The position numbers were made by a program, and so were the translations under genes. Shown here in pieces: positions 33,372 through 42,209 of a stretch of 64,000 nt of DNA. Below the pieces are notes generated by a model. It was not told the origin of the DNA. It saw nothing but the letters and a program-made list of their open reading frames with translations, and did not search any database. The stretch is from Trebonia sp963771985 (GTDB taxonomy: Bacteria > Actinomycetota > Actinomycetes > Streptosporangiales > Streptosporangiaceae): NCBI GenBank assembly GCA_963771985.1, contig CAVYVO010000028.1, positions 62,001 to 126,000 on the forward strand, in the 5' to 3' direction. Positions within the stretch are counted from its first letter, which is position 1; every line of letters begins with the position of its first letter.

Positions 33372-35318
33372 ATGGAAACCCGCACGCTAGGGGGCCACGG
33401 CCCCCTAGCCATCGATCTGAATTCCCCAGGCAGCTATGTGCACTGGTCGATCTTCACCATCTCCGTGGCAAACCTCGTGCTGATCGCCGTGATGGTGGTC
33501 ATCTTCGGCGCGGCGCTGCTGCTGCCGTTCCCCGGCCGCCGTCACGGCGCCGCGGCGGCCGGCTCCGGCGCCGATGCCGCCGCGGATCCGGCCGCGAGCG
33601 AGGCTGAGGCCACGGGGCAAGCTGCGGCCGCAGGCTCAGGCGCGGCGGCCGCCAGCATTTATACCGAGGGCCCGGACAGCCGGATGTGGACAGCCATCGT
33701 CCGCCGCCGCGCAGTCGCCGTCATGCCCCCCGACAAACTGCTCCCTGACCGCCAGCCCGCCTACGTCGCCTCGTGGGTCTACGTGTTCGGCGTCGCGTCC
33801 CTGGCCGCGTTCGCCATGGCGATCGTGAGCGGGTTCGCCATCGCGCTCGGCGGCGTCGACTGGTGGCACACGAACCCGGTGGGCCATTTCTTCAACAGCC
33901 TGCACCTGTGGAGCGTCGAGCTGTTCATGGCCTTCATCGTCATCCACCTGTGGGGCAAGTTCTGGATGGCCGCCTGGCGCGGCCGCAGGGCGCTCACCTG
34001 GATCACCGGCATGGTCGCCTTTGTCGCCGCTGTCGTGGAGTGCTTCACGGGCTACCTGTCGCAGCAGAACTTCGACTCTCAGTGGATCGCCACCAACGGC
34101 AAGGACGCGTTCAACGCGGTCGGCGTCGGCGCCTTCTTCAACCTGATGAATTTCGGCCAGATGCTGCTGTGGCACGTGGTGCTGATCCCGATCGTGCTTG
34201 TCGCGCTGGTCGGCGCGCACGTCCTGATGGTGCGGGTCCGGGGCGTGAGCCACCCGCTGGAATCGGACAGGCCGCGGTTCGAGCTGACCAAGCCCCACAC
34301 GTGGCTCGGCACCGCCAGCGAACGGCGCGCGGCGCGCGCGGCCGACGCGGCACCGTGGCGCGGCCCCATGAGGCGCTACGACATTCTCAAAGAAGGCACG
34401 ATCGCCGCCGTGGTGGTCGCGGTGCTCACGTTCGGCCTGGCCGGCCTGCTGTCCTCGCCCGACGTCCCGCCAGTCACCGTCCAGAGCTGGGCGCAGGTGG
34501 CGCCCGCCGACTTCCTCGGCACCGCGGCGACCGAGCTTAACGGCACCAGCCTCACGGCGACCTACGGGCCGCCGTACAACACCAACGGCCAGCCGCAGCG
34601 CCTGCTGTTCGCCCCCGCGAACTGGTTCGGCGTGACGCAGCCGATCGACACGGCGCAGACCTTCGTGCTCTCGCCGCTGTCGACGATCGCCCCCACGGAC
34701 CGGCCGCTTGCGGCCGCGCTGGCCGTGTACAACGCCGCCAGCCCCGCACAGCAGCAGAAATGGGCGACCAACTACGGGAACGCCGTCACCAAGGTGAGGT
34801 TCGTCAACAACAGCCCAGTGGTGCCGCCGGCCAGCGACGGGCCGGTGCCCTTCATGATGAGCAGCCTGCTGACCATGGCGCGCAGCGGCGGGATCGACGG
34901 CGCCCTGATCGCTCAGCGGCCGTTCTACGGCACCGACTACACTAAGCCGCTGCTGTTCCTCGAGGACGGCCAGTACTACGCCAACCTGGCCTCGAACATG
35001 AACCTCACCGGCGACCAGTGGGGCGTCATGAACGAGACCGGCAGCTACCCCGGACAGCCGTGGCTGTGGCTCTACCAGCTCTGGTATCACGTGCCCGGCT
35101 GGCGGAACTCCACCAACGCCGACCTGATCGCCATCTACATGACCGGGCTGGGGACGTTCCTGCTGCTGCTCATCCCGTTCATCCCCGGGCTGCGGGACAT
35201 CCCGCGGTGGATCCCGATACACCGGCTGATCTGGCGGTCCCAGGGCGGCGGGCGGGCAGCGGGTCCCGGCGCCCCGGCGCCCGAGGAGCACCCCGCTGAG
35301 CCCAGCGTGACCAGCTGA
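33372..35318 (+). CDS. Stand-alone cytochrome b (bc-type) with large extracytoplasmic domain
   Basis: Start ATG 33372 behind AGGAGAG; 648 residues. A single N-terminal helix (about 18-42) and an Ala-rich linker precede a four-helix cytochrome b core. Heme ligands are visible in GHFFNSLHLWSVELFMAFIVIHLWGKF-type spacing (HLWS and IHLW histidines) and again in FGQMLLWHVVLIPIV and VGAHVLMVRVRG. The core is followed by another helix, an extracytoplasmic region of about 200 residues with no recognised domain, and a last helix (about 590-612). No Rieske protein or cytochrome c gene is adjacent. It may be a quinone-linked electron-transfer subunit used under hypoxia. Confidence 0.8.
   Translation: METRTLGGHGPLAIDLNSPGSYVHWSIFTISVANLVLIAVMVVIFGAALLLPFPGRRHGAAAAGSGADAAADPAASEAEATGQAAAAGSGAAAASIYTEGPDSRMWTAIVRRRAVAVMPPDKLLPDRQPAYVASWVYVFGVASLAAFAMAIVSGFAIALGGVDWWHTNPVGHFFNSLHLWSVELFMAFIVIHLWGKFWMAAWRGRRALTWITGMVAFVAAVVECFTGYLSQQNFDSQWIATNGKDAFNAVGVGAFFNLMNFGQMLLWHVVLIPIVLVALVGAHVLMVRVRGVSHPLESDRPRFELTKPHTWLGTASERRAARAADAAPWRGPMRRYDILKEGTIAAVVVAVLTFGLAGLLSSPDVPPVTVQSWAQVAPADFLGTAATELNGTSLTATYGPPYNTNGQPQRLLFAPANWFGVTQPIDTAQTFVLSPLSTIAPTDRPLAAALAVYNAASPAQQQKWATNYGNAVTKVRFVNNSPVVPPASDGPVPFMMSSLLTMARSGGIDGALIAQRPFYGTDYTKPLLFLEDGQYYANLASNMNLTGDQWGVMNETGSYPGQPWLWLYQLWYHVPGWRNSTNADLIAIYMTGLGTFLLLLIPFIPGLRDIPRWIPIHRLIWRSQGGGRAAGPGAPAPEEHPAEPSVTS
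33386..33409. repeat. 11-bp palindrome inside the cytochrome b start
   Basis: GCTAGGGGGCC pairs with GGCCCCCTAGC around AC, within codons 5-13. Its GCTAGGG ends repeat those of the DosR-like box at 33242, so it could be an extra operator or an mRNA hairpin near the start. Confidence 0.5.
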
Positions 35319-35423
35319 GGAAGCCGAGCCGCGGTTAACCCAGTGTGTTCAGCGGTTCACTAGGGGAATTGCGGCGAAAACTTGAGAACCATCTCGACCG
35401 CTCGGACGTTTTACCCAGTGATC

Positions 35424-35453
35424 GGTGGGAAGTCCTGTAAGCTTCCCACCTTT
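35424..35453 (+). terminator. Terminator of cytochrome b gene
   Basis: GGTGGGAAG (35424-35432) pairs with CTTCCCACC (35442-35450) across a 9-base loop and is followed by TTT. Confidence 0.65.
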
Positions 35454-35547
35454 CACTGGACATATGCCAACAGAACGGCAACGAAATGAGAACGAGGTCG
35501 GTGTTCAGGGGCGCTAGCGTTAACTACCATCGGAGAGGGGACGTTTG

Positions 35548-36006
35548 ATGATTCGCGCGAGCCGTGTCCAGGGGGACCGGACTGCGCCTGACCGGGGGAG
35601 TTATCGGGGCATGGGGGCGACACTCGACCTCACGCAAACTATGCAACTCGAGCTTGCGTATCAGGTGACCGACGGCAAGGCGACGGTGCGGGTCCGGGGG
35701 GAACTCGACATCGCCACCGCCGACCAGGCGTACGCGTATCTCCGCGATGTCGTGGACAGCCAGGCCGGGCCGGTCACGATGAACCTCGCGGAGCTGACCT
35801 TCTGCGACGCGGCCGGCCTCGGGGTGCTGGCCCGGGTCGCGGGATACGCCAGGCGCTCCGGCCGGTCGCTCAAGCTGACCGCGGCGCGTCCGTCATTGCT
35901 GCGGATCATGCGCATCACCGGGATGGACGAGGCCTTCCCCGAGGTCCGGAACCCGGCACTGACGCTGATCGCCTGGCCGCGCCAGGCAGCCGTCAGCCCG
36001 GGCTGA
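35548..36006 (+). CDS. STAS-domain anti-sigma-factor antagonist
   Basis: A 152-residue protein from ATG 35548 after GGAGAGGGG. The STAS domain spans about 35-140: VRVRGELDIATADQAYAYLR, then VTMNLAELTFCDAAGLGVLA, where the usual phospho-Ser (DSSG) is replaced by DAAG. Ala in that position means it cannot be phosphorylated in the standard way. A partner anti-sigma kinase is not in the window. The first 30 residues are a basic extension; a later start at ATG 35641 (MQLELA) is possible. Confidence 0.8.
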   Translation: MIRASRVQGDRTAPDRGSYRGMGATLDLTQTMQLELAYQVTDGKATVRVRGELDIATADQAYAYLRDVVDSQAGPVTMNLAELTFCDAAGLGVLARVAGYARRSGRSLKLTAARPSLLRIMRITGMDEAFPEVRNPALTLIAWPRQAAVSPG

Positions 36007-36042
36007 GCTTCCAGTCCGGGCTGAGCTTCCGGTACGACGCTT

Positions 36043-36903
36043 TCAGGAGGATCCGGCCGGCACGATGGCGACGGGGCCGTGGGCGTGACCGAGCACGGCA
36101 TGCTGGATAGAGCTGCCGTCCGGGCCGCCCGGGGTGCCATGCCGGCCGATGATCACCAGATCGGATCGTGCGGACAGGCTCGCCAGGACGCGGGCCGGAT
36201 GGCTGCGCACGACTTCCTGAGTCACGCTGACCTCTGGGTATTTCTGCCGCCAGGCGTGCAGTGCGGCTTCGAGACGCCGTTCAGCCCCGGCCTCCGGCGC
36301 ACCGGGCTCCGGCGCACCGGTCACCCAGGACGTAGCGTGCACGGCGGTAAGGTTCGCCCCGCGCAACGACGCCTCCTCGAACGCGAACCCGAGCGCGTCC
36401 TCCGCGTCGTCCGGATCCCGCACGCCGACCACGATCTCGCGGTGCACGGCCACCGTCTCCTCGCGCACCACAACCACGGGGCACGGCGCGCACGCCGTCA
36501 CGTGCTTGCTGACCGAGCCGAGCAAGAGCGCCGCGAGGCCGCTCGTGCCACGGGCACCGACGACAAGCAGCTGCGCGCCCGCGCCGCTGTCCGACACCGC
36601 GACCGCGGGCGGGCCGTCCAGCAGGTCCGTGTCGATCACGACCGCCGGCGCCACCTCGGTGACCCGCTCGACGGCGGCGGCCAGGCTCCGCGCGGCGATG
36701 CCGCGCAGCGCGTTCGTCACGGCGGCCGGCGAAGCCTGGAACGCCCGCGTCCGGGGCGCCGGCCCCGGCGCCGAGACGATCCGCAGCGGCGCCATCCGGC
36801 GCGCGGCCTCGAGCGCGGCCCATTCGGCCGCCCGCAGCGACGTCTCGGAACCGTCCACGGCCACGACAATCGGTCTGCGCATCTGGCCCACCTCCCACGC
36901 CAT
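36043..36903 (-). CDS. Tandem-domain universal stress protein
   Basis: A 286-residue protein of two UspA domains. Domain 1 (about 10-148) starts PIVVAVDGSETSLRAAEWA and has the ATP loop GARGTSGLAALLLGSVSKHV. Domain 2 (about 158-284) starts EIVVGVRDPDDAEDALGF and ends GRHGTPGGPDGSSIQHAVLG. Tandem Usp proteins such as Rv2623 are DosR-controlled in mycobacteria and restrain growth. The gene is divergent from acs across two DosR-like boxes. Confidence 0.9.
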   Translation of the reverse strand: MAWEVGQMRRPIVVAVDGSETSLRAAEWAALEAARRMAPLRIVSAPGPAPRTRAFQASPAAVTNALRGIAARSLAAAVERVTEVAPAVVIDTDLLDGPPAVAVSDSGAGAQLLVVGARGTSGLAALLLGSVSKHVTACAPCPVVVVREETVAVHREIVVGVRDPDDAEDALGFAFEEASLRGANLTAVHATSWVTGAPEPGAPEAGAERRLEAALHAWRQKYPEVSVTQEVVRSHPARVLASLSARSDLVIIGRHGTPGGPDGSSIQHAVLGHAHGPVAIVPAGSS

Positions 36904-36966
36904 GTATGCGCTTCAAGCATCGGTCAGACGGCCGGCGGGCGGAAGGGCCCGCCGTCTGCCTGGTTC

Positions 36967-36994
36967 GGGACCTAAGTCACGGACCCGAAGTCCC
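36967..36994. promoter_or_regulatory. Paired DosR-like boxes between usp and acs
   Basis: GGGACCTAAGTCAC (36967-36980) has 12 of 14 core matches; GGACCCGAAGTCCC (36981-36994) follows directly with 10 of 14. They are 64 bases before the Usp start and about 105 before acs, so they could serve both. Confidence 0.6.
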
Positions 36995-37097
36995 GAGCGC
37001 GCCCCATGGTGGCGGAGGGGCGTGCGCGTTAAATTTGGATAGCGCCCAGCAGGACAAAGTGGCAACGCCGCCAGGCGAAGGGATGCGAGGACAGACT

Positions 37098-39227
37098 ATG
37101 GCTGACGATCTGCACGACGCGAACGATGAGACCAGCGAATCCTCCGAGGCACTCATCGCGGTGCACTGGCGGGAAGAGAGCTACTATCAGCCGCCCGCCA
37201 CGTTCGTAGAGCAGGCGAACGCGTCCGACCCGGCCATCTTCGAGCAGTTCAGCGAGGACAAGTTCCCCGAGTGCTTCCGGGCCTACGCCGACCTGCTGGA
37301 CTGGTACAAGCCCTGGCACACTACGCTGGACACCTCCAACGCGCCGTTCTGGAAATGGTTCGTCGGCGGCGAGCTGAACGCCAGCTACAACTGCGTGGAC
37401 CGGCACCTCGCCGACCGGCCCAACAAGGCCGCGCTGATCTGGGTCCCCGAGCCGGAGGACGAGGCCCACGTCGCGATCACCTACCGCGAGCTGTACGCGC
37501 GGGTCAACGAGTTCGCCGCGCTGCTCCGAGACTTCTGCGGCCTCAAGGCCGGCGACCGGGTGACGTTCCACATGCCGATGGTGCCCGAGCTTCCGGTCGC
37601 GATGCTCGCCTGCGCCCGGCTCGGCGTCATCCACTCCCAGGTATTCGGCGGCTTCTCCGGCGCCGCTTGCGGGCACCGGATCGCCGACTCCGGCAGCCAC
37701 GTGCTGATCACGATGGACGGCTACTACCGCAGCGGCGAGCTCGTGGACCACAAGGCCAAGGCCGACGAGGCGGTCGCGGCGGCCGCCAGGGAAGGCACCG
37801 CGGTCCACAACGTCCTGGTCTGGCGCCGCCACCCCGGCCAGTACTCCTCCAAGACTCCGATGGTCGAAGGCCGCGACTTCTTCATCGACGAGCTGCTCAA
37901 GGAATACCAGGGCAAGATCGTCGAACCCGTTCCCATGCCCGCCGAGGCGCCGCTGTTCCTGATGTACACCAGCGGCACCACCGGCCGCCCGAAGGGCTGC
38001 CAGCACTCCACCGGCGGCTACCTGGCATACGTGACCGGGACGTCCAAGTTCTACCAGGACATCCACCCCGACGACACCTATTGGTGTATGGCGGACATCG
38101 GCTGGATCACCGGCCACTCCTACATCGTCTACGGCCCGCTCTCTGTCGGCACCACGAGCGTGGTCTACGAGGGCACCCCGAACTATCCGGACGCCGGACG
38201 GCCATGGCGGATCGCGCAGCGGCTCGGGGTAAAAATCTTCCACACCTCGCCCACCTCGATCCGGATGCTCCGGAAGGTCGGCCCGGACGAGCCAGCCAAG
38301 TACGACTACCACTTCAAGCACATGACCACGGTCGGCGAGCCGATCGAGCCGGAGGTCTGGCGCTGGTACTACGAGAAGGTCGGCAAGGGCGACGCGGTCA
38401 TCGTGGACACCTGGTGGCAGACGGAGAACGGGGGCTTCCTCGGCAGCACGCTGCCTGCGCTGCAGCCGATGAAGCCGGGCAGCTGCGGACCAGGAGTGCT
38501 GGGTGTCTACCCGGTGATCTACGACGAGGACGGCAACGAGGTGCCCAAGGGCAGCGGGAAGGCCGGCAACATCTGCATCCGCAACCCGTGGCCGGGCATC
38601 TTCGAGACGATCTGGGGCCAGCCCGAGCGCTTCGTTTCCACGTATTACGCCAAGTACAACAAGGACCCGGACAGCAAGGACTGGCACGACTGGCCGTACT
38701 TCGCCGGCGACGGCGCGGTCGAGGCGGCCGACGGTTACTTCCGTATCCTCGGCCGGGTCGACGACGTGATCAACGTGGCGGGCCACCGGCTTGGCACCAA
38801 GGAGCTCGAGTCGGCGGCGCTGACCGTGGACGAGGTCGCGGAGGCGGCCGCGGTCCCCGTCATCGACGACATCCGCGGCCGCGTGGTCGAGATGTACATC
38901 GCGCTCAAGCCCGGCATCGCGGCAAGCCCGCTGGTCGAGGAGAAGATCAAGGAGGCGATCGTCACCGACATCGGCAAGATCGCCCGGCCGCGGAACATCT
39001 GGATCGTCCCCGACATGCCGAAGACCCGGTTGGGCAAGATCATGCGCCGCGTGATCGCCGCCACCTCGAACTTCACCGACACCGGCGACATCACCACGCT
39101 CGCCAACCCCGAGGTCGTGGAGAAGATCCGGCACCAGGTGCAGAGCGCCAAGGTCGCCAAGGGCGAGGTCCCGCGCGAGCTCAGCGAGGCCGAACTCGCC
39201 GAGATCGAGTCCTTCGGCTCCGAGTAA
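37098..39227 (+). CDS. acs: Acetyl-CoA synthetase (AMP-forming)
   Basis: Activates acetate (or a short acid) to acyl-CoA. Start ATG 37098, with GCGAGG at the right distance; 709 residues. Motifs: LFLMYTSGTTGRPKGCQHST (P-loop), VDTWWQTENGGFLGS, YFAGDGAVEAADGYFRILGR and the C-terminal PKTRLGKIMRRV with the catalytic, acetylatable Lys. That motif is PKTRSGKIMRR in classical Acs; Leu replaces Ser here. The chain is longer than E. coli Acs because of N-terminal and C-terminal extensions. A GNAT-acyl-CoA synthetase 4 kb downstream could acetylate that Lys. Confidence 0.92.
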   Translation: MADDLHDANDETSESSEALIAVHWREESYYQPPATFVEQANASDPAIFEQFSEDKFPECFRAYADLLDWYKPWHTTLDTSNAPFWKWFVGGELNASYNCVDRHLADRPNKAALIWVPEPEDEAHVAITYRELYARVNEFAALLRDFCGLKAGDRVTFHMPMVPELPVAMLACARLGVIHSQVFGGFSGAACGHRIADSGSHVLITMDGYYRSGELVDHKAKADEAVAAAAREGTAVHNVLVWRRHPGQYSSKTPMVEGRDFFIDELLKEYQGKIVEPVPMPAEAPLFLMYTSGTTGRPKGCQHSTGGYLAYVTGTSKFYQDIHPDDTYWCMADIGWITGHSYIVYGPLSVGTTSVVYEGTPNYPDAGRPWRIAQRLGVKIFHTSPTSIRMLRKVGPDEPAKYDYHFKHMTTVGEPIEPEVWRWYYEKVGKGDAVIVDTWWQTENGGFLGSTLPALQPMKPGSCGPGVLGVYPVIYDEDGNEVPKGSGKAGNICIRNPWPGIFETIWGQPERFVSTYYAKYNKDPDSKDWHDWPYFAGDGAVEAADGYFRILGRVDDVINVAGHRLGTKELESAALTVDEVAEAAAVPVIDDIRGRVVEMYIALKPGIAASPLVEEKIKEAIVTDIGKIARPRNIWIVPDMPKTRLGKIMRRVIAATSNFTDTGDITTLANPEVVEKIRHQVQSAKVAKGEVPRELSEAELAEIESFGSE

Positions 39228-39238
39228 AGGAACAGGCC

Positions 39239-39278
39239 GCAGCCGGCGCGCCACCGCACCCCGGTGGCCGCCGGCTGC
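39239..39278 (+). terminator. Terminator-like stem after acs
   Basis: GCAGCCGGC pairs with GCCGGCTGC and, inside it, CCACCG with CGGTGG, followed by CGCTTCTCT. Confidence 0.55.
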
Positions 39279-39416
39279 CGCTTCTCTCGCCTATGGTCCC
39301 GAACGGATCCGGCTGACTCTCCGACCGACAGCCCGTATCCGAAGCTTGCGCGTACCTCGCCGCGCCAGTTTCCCGCCACACGAGCCCCTGGTGTCCCACC
39401 TCGTGGACTATATAGA

Positions 39417-39466
39417 TTAACGTGAAAGATCCTGTGGTCTATGACCCGCAGGATCTTTCACGTTAA
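39417..39466. repeat. Perfect 18-bp inverted repeat
   Basis: TTAACGTGAAAGATCCTG (39417-39434) is perfectly repeated in inverse at 39449-39466 around 14 bases. It is AT-richer than its surroundings and has no T-run. No second copy occurs in the window. It could be a REP element, an operator or a terminator. Confidence 0.6.
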
Positions 39467-39611
39467 GCTCCCTGTCCCGCTGGTCGCGATCGGCGTCTCC
39501 GGCCTGCCGGACGGGATCTTCCTTCCCCGCCTGCTCGCGTACGCGGACGCGCGGCAGGGCGTGATGGTCACCGGTTACCGCGAGCCCTGCGCCGGTCTCC
39601 AGTCACGTTGA
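39441..39611 (+). CDS. Possible small ORF
   Basis: A 56-codon frame (MTRRIFHVKLPVPLVAIGVS...) with G/C-rich third positions. Its start lies inside the loop and right arm of the inverted repeat, and no ribosome site is clear. It may be a remnant. Confidence 0.2.
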   Translation: MTRRIFHVKLPVPLVAIGVSGLPDGIFLPRLLAYADARQGVMVTGYREPCAGLQSR

Positions 39612-39645
39612 AGGTGGCCAAGTACCTATTGCCGGCACCCCGCGG

Positions 39646-40597
39646 ATGCGCTGCACTGGTGTCGTGTCTGGGGAGTCGCCCGCGGTGCGCGTGCGGGGCC
39701 TGATCAAGTCCTACGGCTCGGTGCCGGCGGTGCGCGGCATCGACCTGGACATCCGATCGGGCGAGATCTTGGCCCTGCTCGGGCCGAACGGCGCGGGCAA
39801 GACCACCACGGTAGAGATCCTCGAGGGCTACCGGCACCGGGACGGCGGTACGGTGTCGGTGCTCGGCTGCGACCCTGCCCGCGACCGCGCCAGGATCAAG
39901 CCGCGGATCGGGATCGTGCTGCAGAGCACCGGCGTGGACCGGTACCTCACCGTGGCCGAGACCGTCCGGATGTACGCCAGCTACTATCCCAGGCCGCGCC
40001 CGCCAGAACAAGGTCATCGATCTCGTGGGCCTAGGCGCCAAGCACGACAGCCGGGTTACAACGCTGTCCGGCGGTCAGCTCCGCCGCCTCGACATGGCGA
40101 TCGCCCTGGCCGGCGACCCTGAACTGCTGTTCCTCGACGAGCCCACCACGGGCTTCGACCCGTCCGCGCGGCACGAGGCCTGGGATGTCGTCAAGAACCT
40201 GGCCTCGCTCGGCAAGACGGTGCTGCTGACCACGCACTACATGGACGAGGCCCAGTACCTGGCGGACCGGGTAGCCGTCATCGCCGCCGGGCGGATCGTC
40301 GCCGAGGGACCGCCCGCCACGCTCGGCGACCGGGACCACGCCGCGGCCCGGATCAGGTACCGGCCGCCGGACGGCGCGACCCCGCCCGACGGGCTGGCCG
40401 GCACGCCGGACGGGAACGGGTTCGTCCATGTCGCGAGCACGGATGTCGTCGCTGACCTGAACCGGCTGACCAGCTGGGCGCTCGCGAACCGGGTGGGGCT
40501 CGACGGACTGGAGGTGACCAGGCCCTCGCTCGAGGACGTCTACCTGCGGCTCACCAACGAGACCGCGGGCACCGCGCGGGCGGGGGGCAGGCCATGA
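39646..40597 (+). pseudogene. ABC exporter ATPase (DrrA-like), frameshifted
   Basis: The first frame (start ATG 39646 or GTG 39664) has GLIKSYGSVPAVRGIDLDIR, Walker A LLGPNGAGKTTTVEIL and the Q-loop VLQSTGVDRYLTV. After YYPRPRP the frame shifts near 39995-40004, and the rest is in another frame: IDLVGLGAKHDSRVTTLSGG (ABC signature), LLFLDEPTTGFDPSARHEAW (Walker B), TTHYMDEAQYLADRVAVI. Removing one C joins the halves into about 316 residues. Its stop overlaps the permease start by 4 bases. Confidence 0.85.
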
Positions 40598-41364
40598 ACA
40601 CGCTGCGGCTGACCGGGATCCAGTTCCGCTACGTCAACAAGGCATTCTGGCGGAACCCGGCCTCGGCGTTCTTCACGTTCGCGTTCCCGCTCATGTTCCT
40701 GGTGATCTTCACCGCCCTGCTCGGCCATTACACCGTCCGGCTCGGCACCAGGACGGTCGACACGTCCACCTACTACGTGGCGGCCATGGCGTGCTTCGCC
40801 GTGATCACCGCGTGTTTCAACAACATCGCGATCGGGATGAGCTTCCAGCGGGACCAGGGCATCCTCAAGCGAATCGACGGCACGCCGCTGCCGTCCGCCT
40901 CGTTCATCGGCGCCAGGATCCTGCACGCGGTATTCGTCTCGGCGCTGCTCGTGGTGATCACAGCGGCGTTCGGGCACGCGCTCTATCACGCATCGGTCCC
41001 GGCCGGGATGTCCTTGCTCCGGTTCGCCATCGCGGTGCTCGTCGCCTCGGCCGCGTTCTGCGCGCTTGGGATGGCGATTACGGCCGTCATCCCGAACGGC
41101 GACGCGGCGGCCCCCATCGTCAACGCGGTCATCCTGCCGGTGGAGTTCCTGTCCGGCATCTTCATCGCGTTCGGCAACGGTACGCCGGACTGGATCCTGT
41201 GGGTCGCGCGGATCTTCCCGGTGCGCCACTTCGCCCTCAGCATGCAGGCGGGCTTCCTGGGTACCGCGTTCAGCTGGACGGACGTGCTGGTCGTCGCGGC
41301 GTGGGGCGTTGGCGGCCTGCTGATCGCGATGCGGTTCTTCAGCTGGGAACCCCGGCAGGGATAA
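40594..41364 (+). CDS. ABC-2 type exporter permease (DrrB-like)
   Basis: A 256-residue permease with six helices: NPASAFFTFAFPLMFLVIFT (about 21-40), YYVAAMACFAVITACFNNIA, FQRDQGILKRIDGTPLPSAS (the conserved ABC-2 cytoplasmic loop) and ILPVEFLSGIFIAFG. It is translated from an ATG overlapping the ATPase stop. Such pairs export drugs, lipids or polyketides. The substrate is unknown. Confidence 0.88.
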   Translation: MNTLRLTGIQFRYVNKAFWRNPASAFFTFAFPLMFLVIFTALLGHYTVRLGTRTVDTSTYYVAAMACFAVITACFNNIAIGMSFQRDQGILKRIDGTPLPSASFIGARILHAVFVSALLVVITAAFGHALYHASVPAGMSLLRFAIAVLVASAAFCALGMAITAVIPNGDAAAPIVNAVILPVEFLSGIFIAFGNGTPDWILWVARIFPVRHFALSMQAGFLGTAFSWTDVLVVAAWGVGGLLIAMRFFSWEPRQG

Positions 41365-41373
41365 GGTGGCGTG

Positions 41374-41868
41374 ATGGCTGGGCAGGTTTCCTTCGAAGTG
41401 GTGGCCATCGAGAAGCCGGACGACGTGAACGTCATCGTCGGCCAGGCGCATTTCATCAAGACCGTCGAGGACCTGCACGAGGCGCTGGCCGGAGTGAGCC
41501 CGCACCTGCGGTTCGGGCTCGGGTTCTGCGAGGCCTCGGCCGCCCGTCTGGTGCGCCGGTCGGGAAACGACGCCGAACTGACCGGGCTGGCGGCCGCGAA
41601 CGCCCTCGCGATCGGCGCCGGGCACTCGTTCGTGGTGCTGCTCCGTGAGGGTTACCCGGTGAACGTGCTCAACCCGCTCAAGTCGGTGCCTGAGGTTTGC
41701 ACGATCTTCTGCGCGACGGCGAACCCGGTCGAGATCGTGGTCGCCGTGATCGGGCAAGGGCGGGGTGTCGTCGGCGTCGTCGACGGCTCACCGCCCGCTG
41801 GGATCGAGCAGGACTCTGACGTGGCCGACCGCCATGCGCTGCTGCGCGCCATCGGATACAAGCTCTGA
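41374..41868 (+). CDS. Adenosine-specific kinase (DUF355 family)
   Basis: A 164-residue protein (start ATG 41374; GTG 41371 is adjacent) with the whole-length family pattern: NVIVGQAHFIKTVEDLHEAL, RFGLGFCEASAARLVRRSGN, GHSFVVLLREGYPVNVLNPL, CTIFCATANPVEIVV and GRGVVGVVDGSPP. The archaeal member phosphorylates adenosine to AMP. The gene follows the ABC permease by 9 bases and may be co-transcribed. Confidence 0.85.
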   Translation: MAGQVSFEVVAIEKPDDVNVIVGQAHFIKTVEDLHEALAGVSPHLRFGLGFCEASAARLVRRSGNDAELTGLAAANALAIGAGHSFVVLLREGYPVNVLNPLKSVPEVCTIFCATANPVEIVVAVIGQGRGVVGVVDGSPPAGIEQDSDVADRHALLRAIGYKL

Positions 41869-41888
41869 CGGTCCCGCTCCGCGAAGTC

Positions 41889-41902
41889 GGGACTTTCGGC
41901 CC
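41889..41902. promoter_or_regulatory. DosR-like box in the CBS-gene upstream region
   Basis: GGGACTTTCGGCCC matches the core at 12 of 14 positions. It is 353 bases before the CBS-BON gene, with an interspersed repeat between, so the transcript it would control is uncertain. Confidence 0.45.
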
Positions 41903-42067
41903 ATTGCGGTGTAGTTGCCTGGGCAGTTGTCTAGGCAGTGGCGGGAGGGACCCGTTAAGACGCGGAGAAGGGAGTCGGGGGCAACGGCCCGGCTCACGCA
42001 CCGCGCAATCGGAATCCGCGAGAAGCGGAGGTCGAGCCCCTCCCGTCTTCCATGCGCACCGCCCAGG

Positions 42068-42120
42068 GTGCCGATCGCGCAGTCGACCCGCTCTAGTGTG
42101 GTCGATTGCGCAATCGACAT
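42068..42120. repeat. Interspersed palindromic repeat, copy 3
   Basis: Arms 42068-42088 and 42100-42120 differ at a few places (GCCGATCGCGCAGTC versus GATTGCGCAATC), around CGCTCTAGTGT. Same orientation as copies 1 and 4. Confidence 0.8.
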
Positions 42121-42209
42121 GAATGCCCGGATCGGGGCTTTGGTCCTACGGGGTGCGGGTCGTTCGACGGTGGGCGGCAGACCCCGCGAGGAGTGGACTG
42201 GGTCCCGTA

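Noticed and set aside
36906..37097. Extended N-terminus of Acs
   Set aside because: The extra codons run through the paired DosR-like boxes, and only ATG 37098 has a well-spaced ribosome site.
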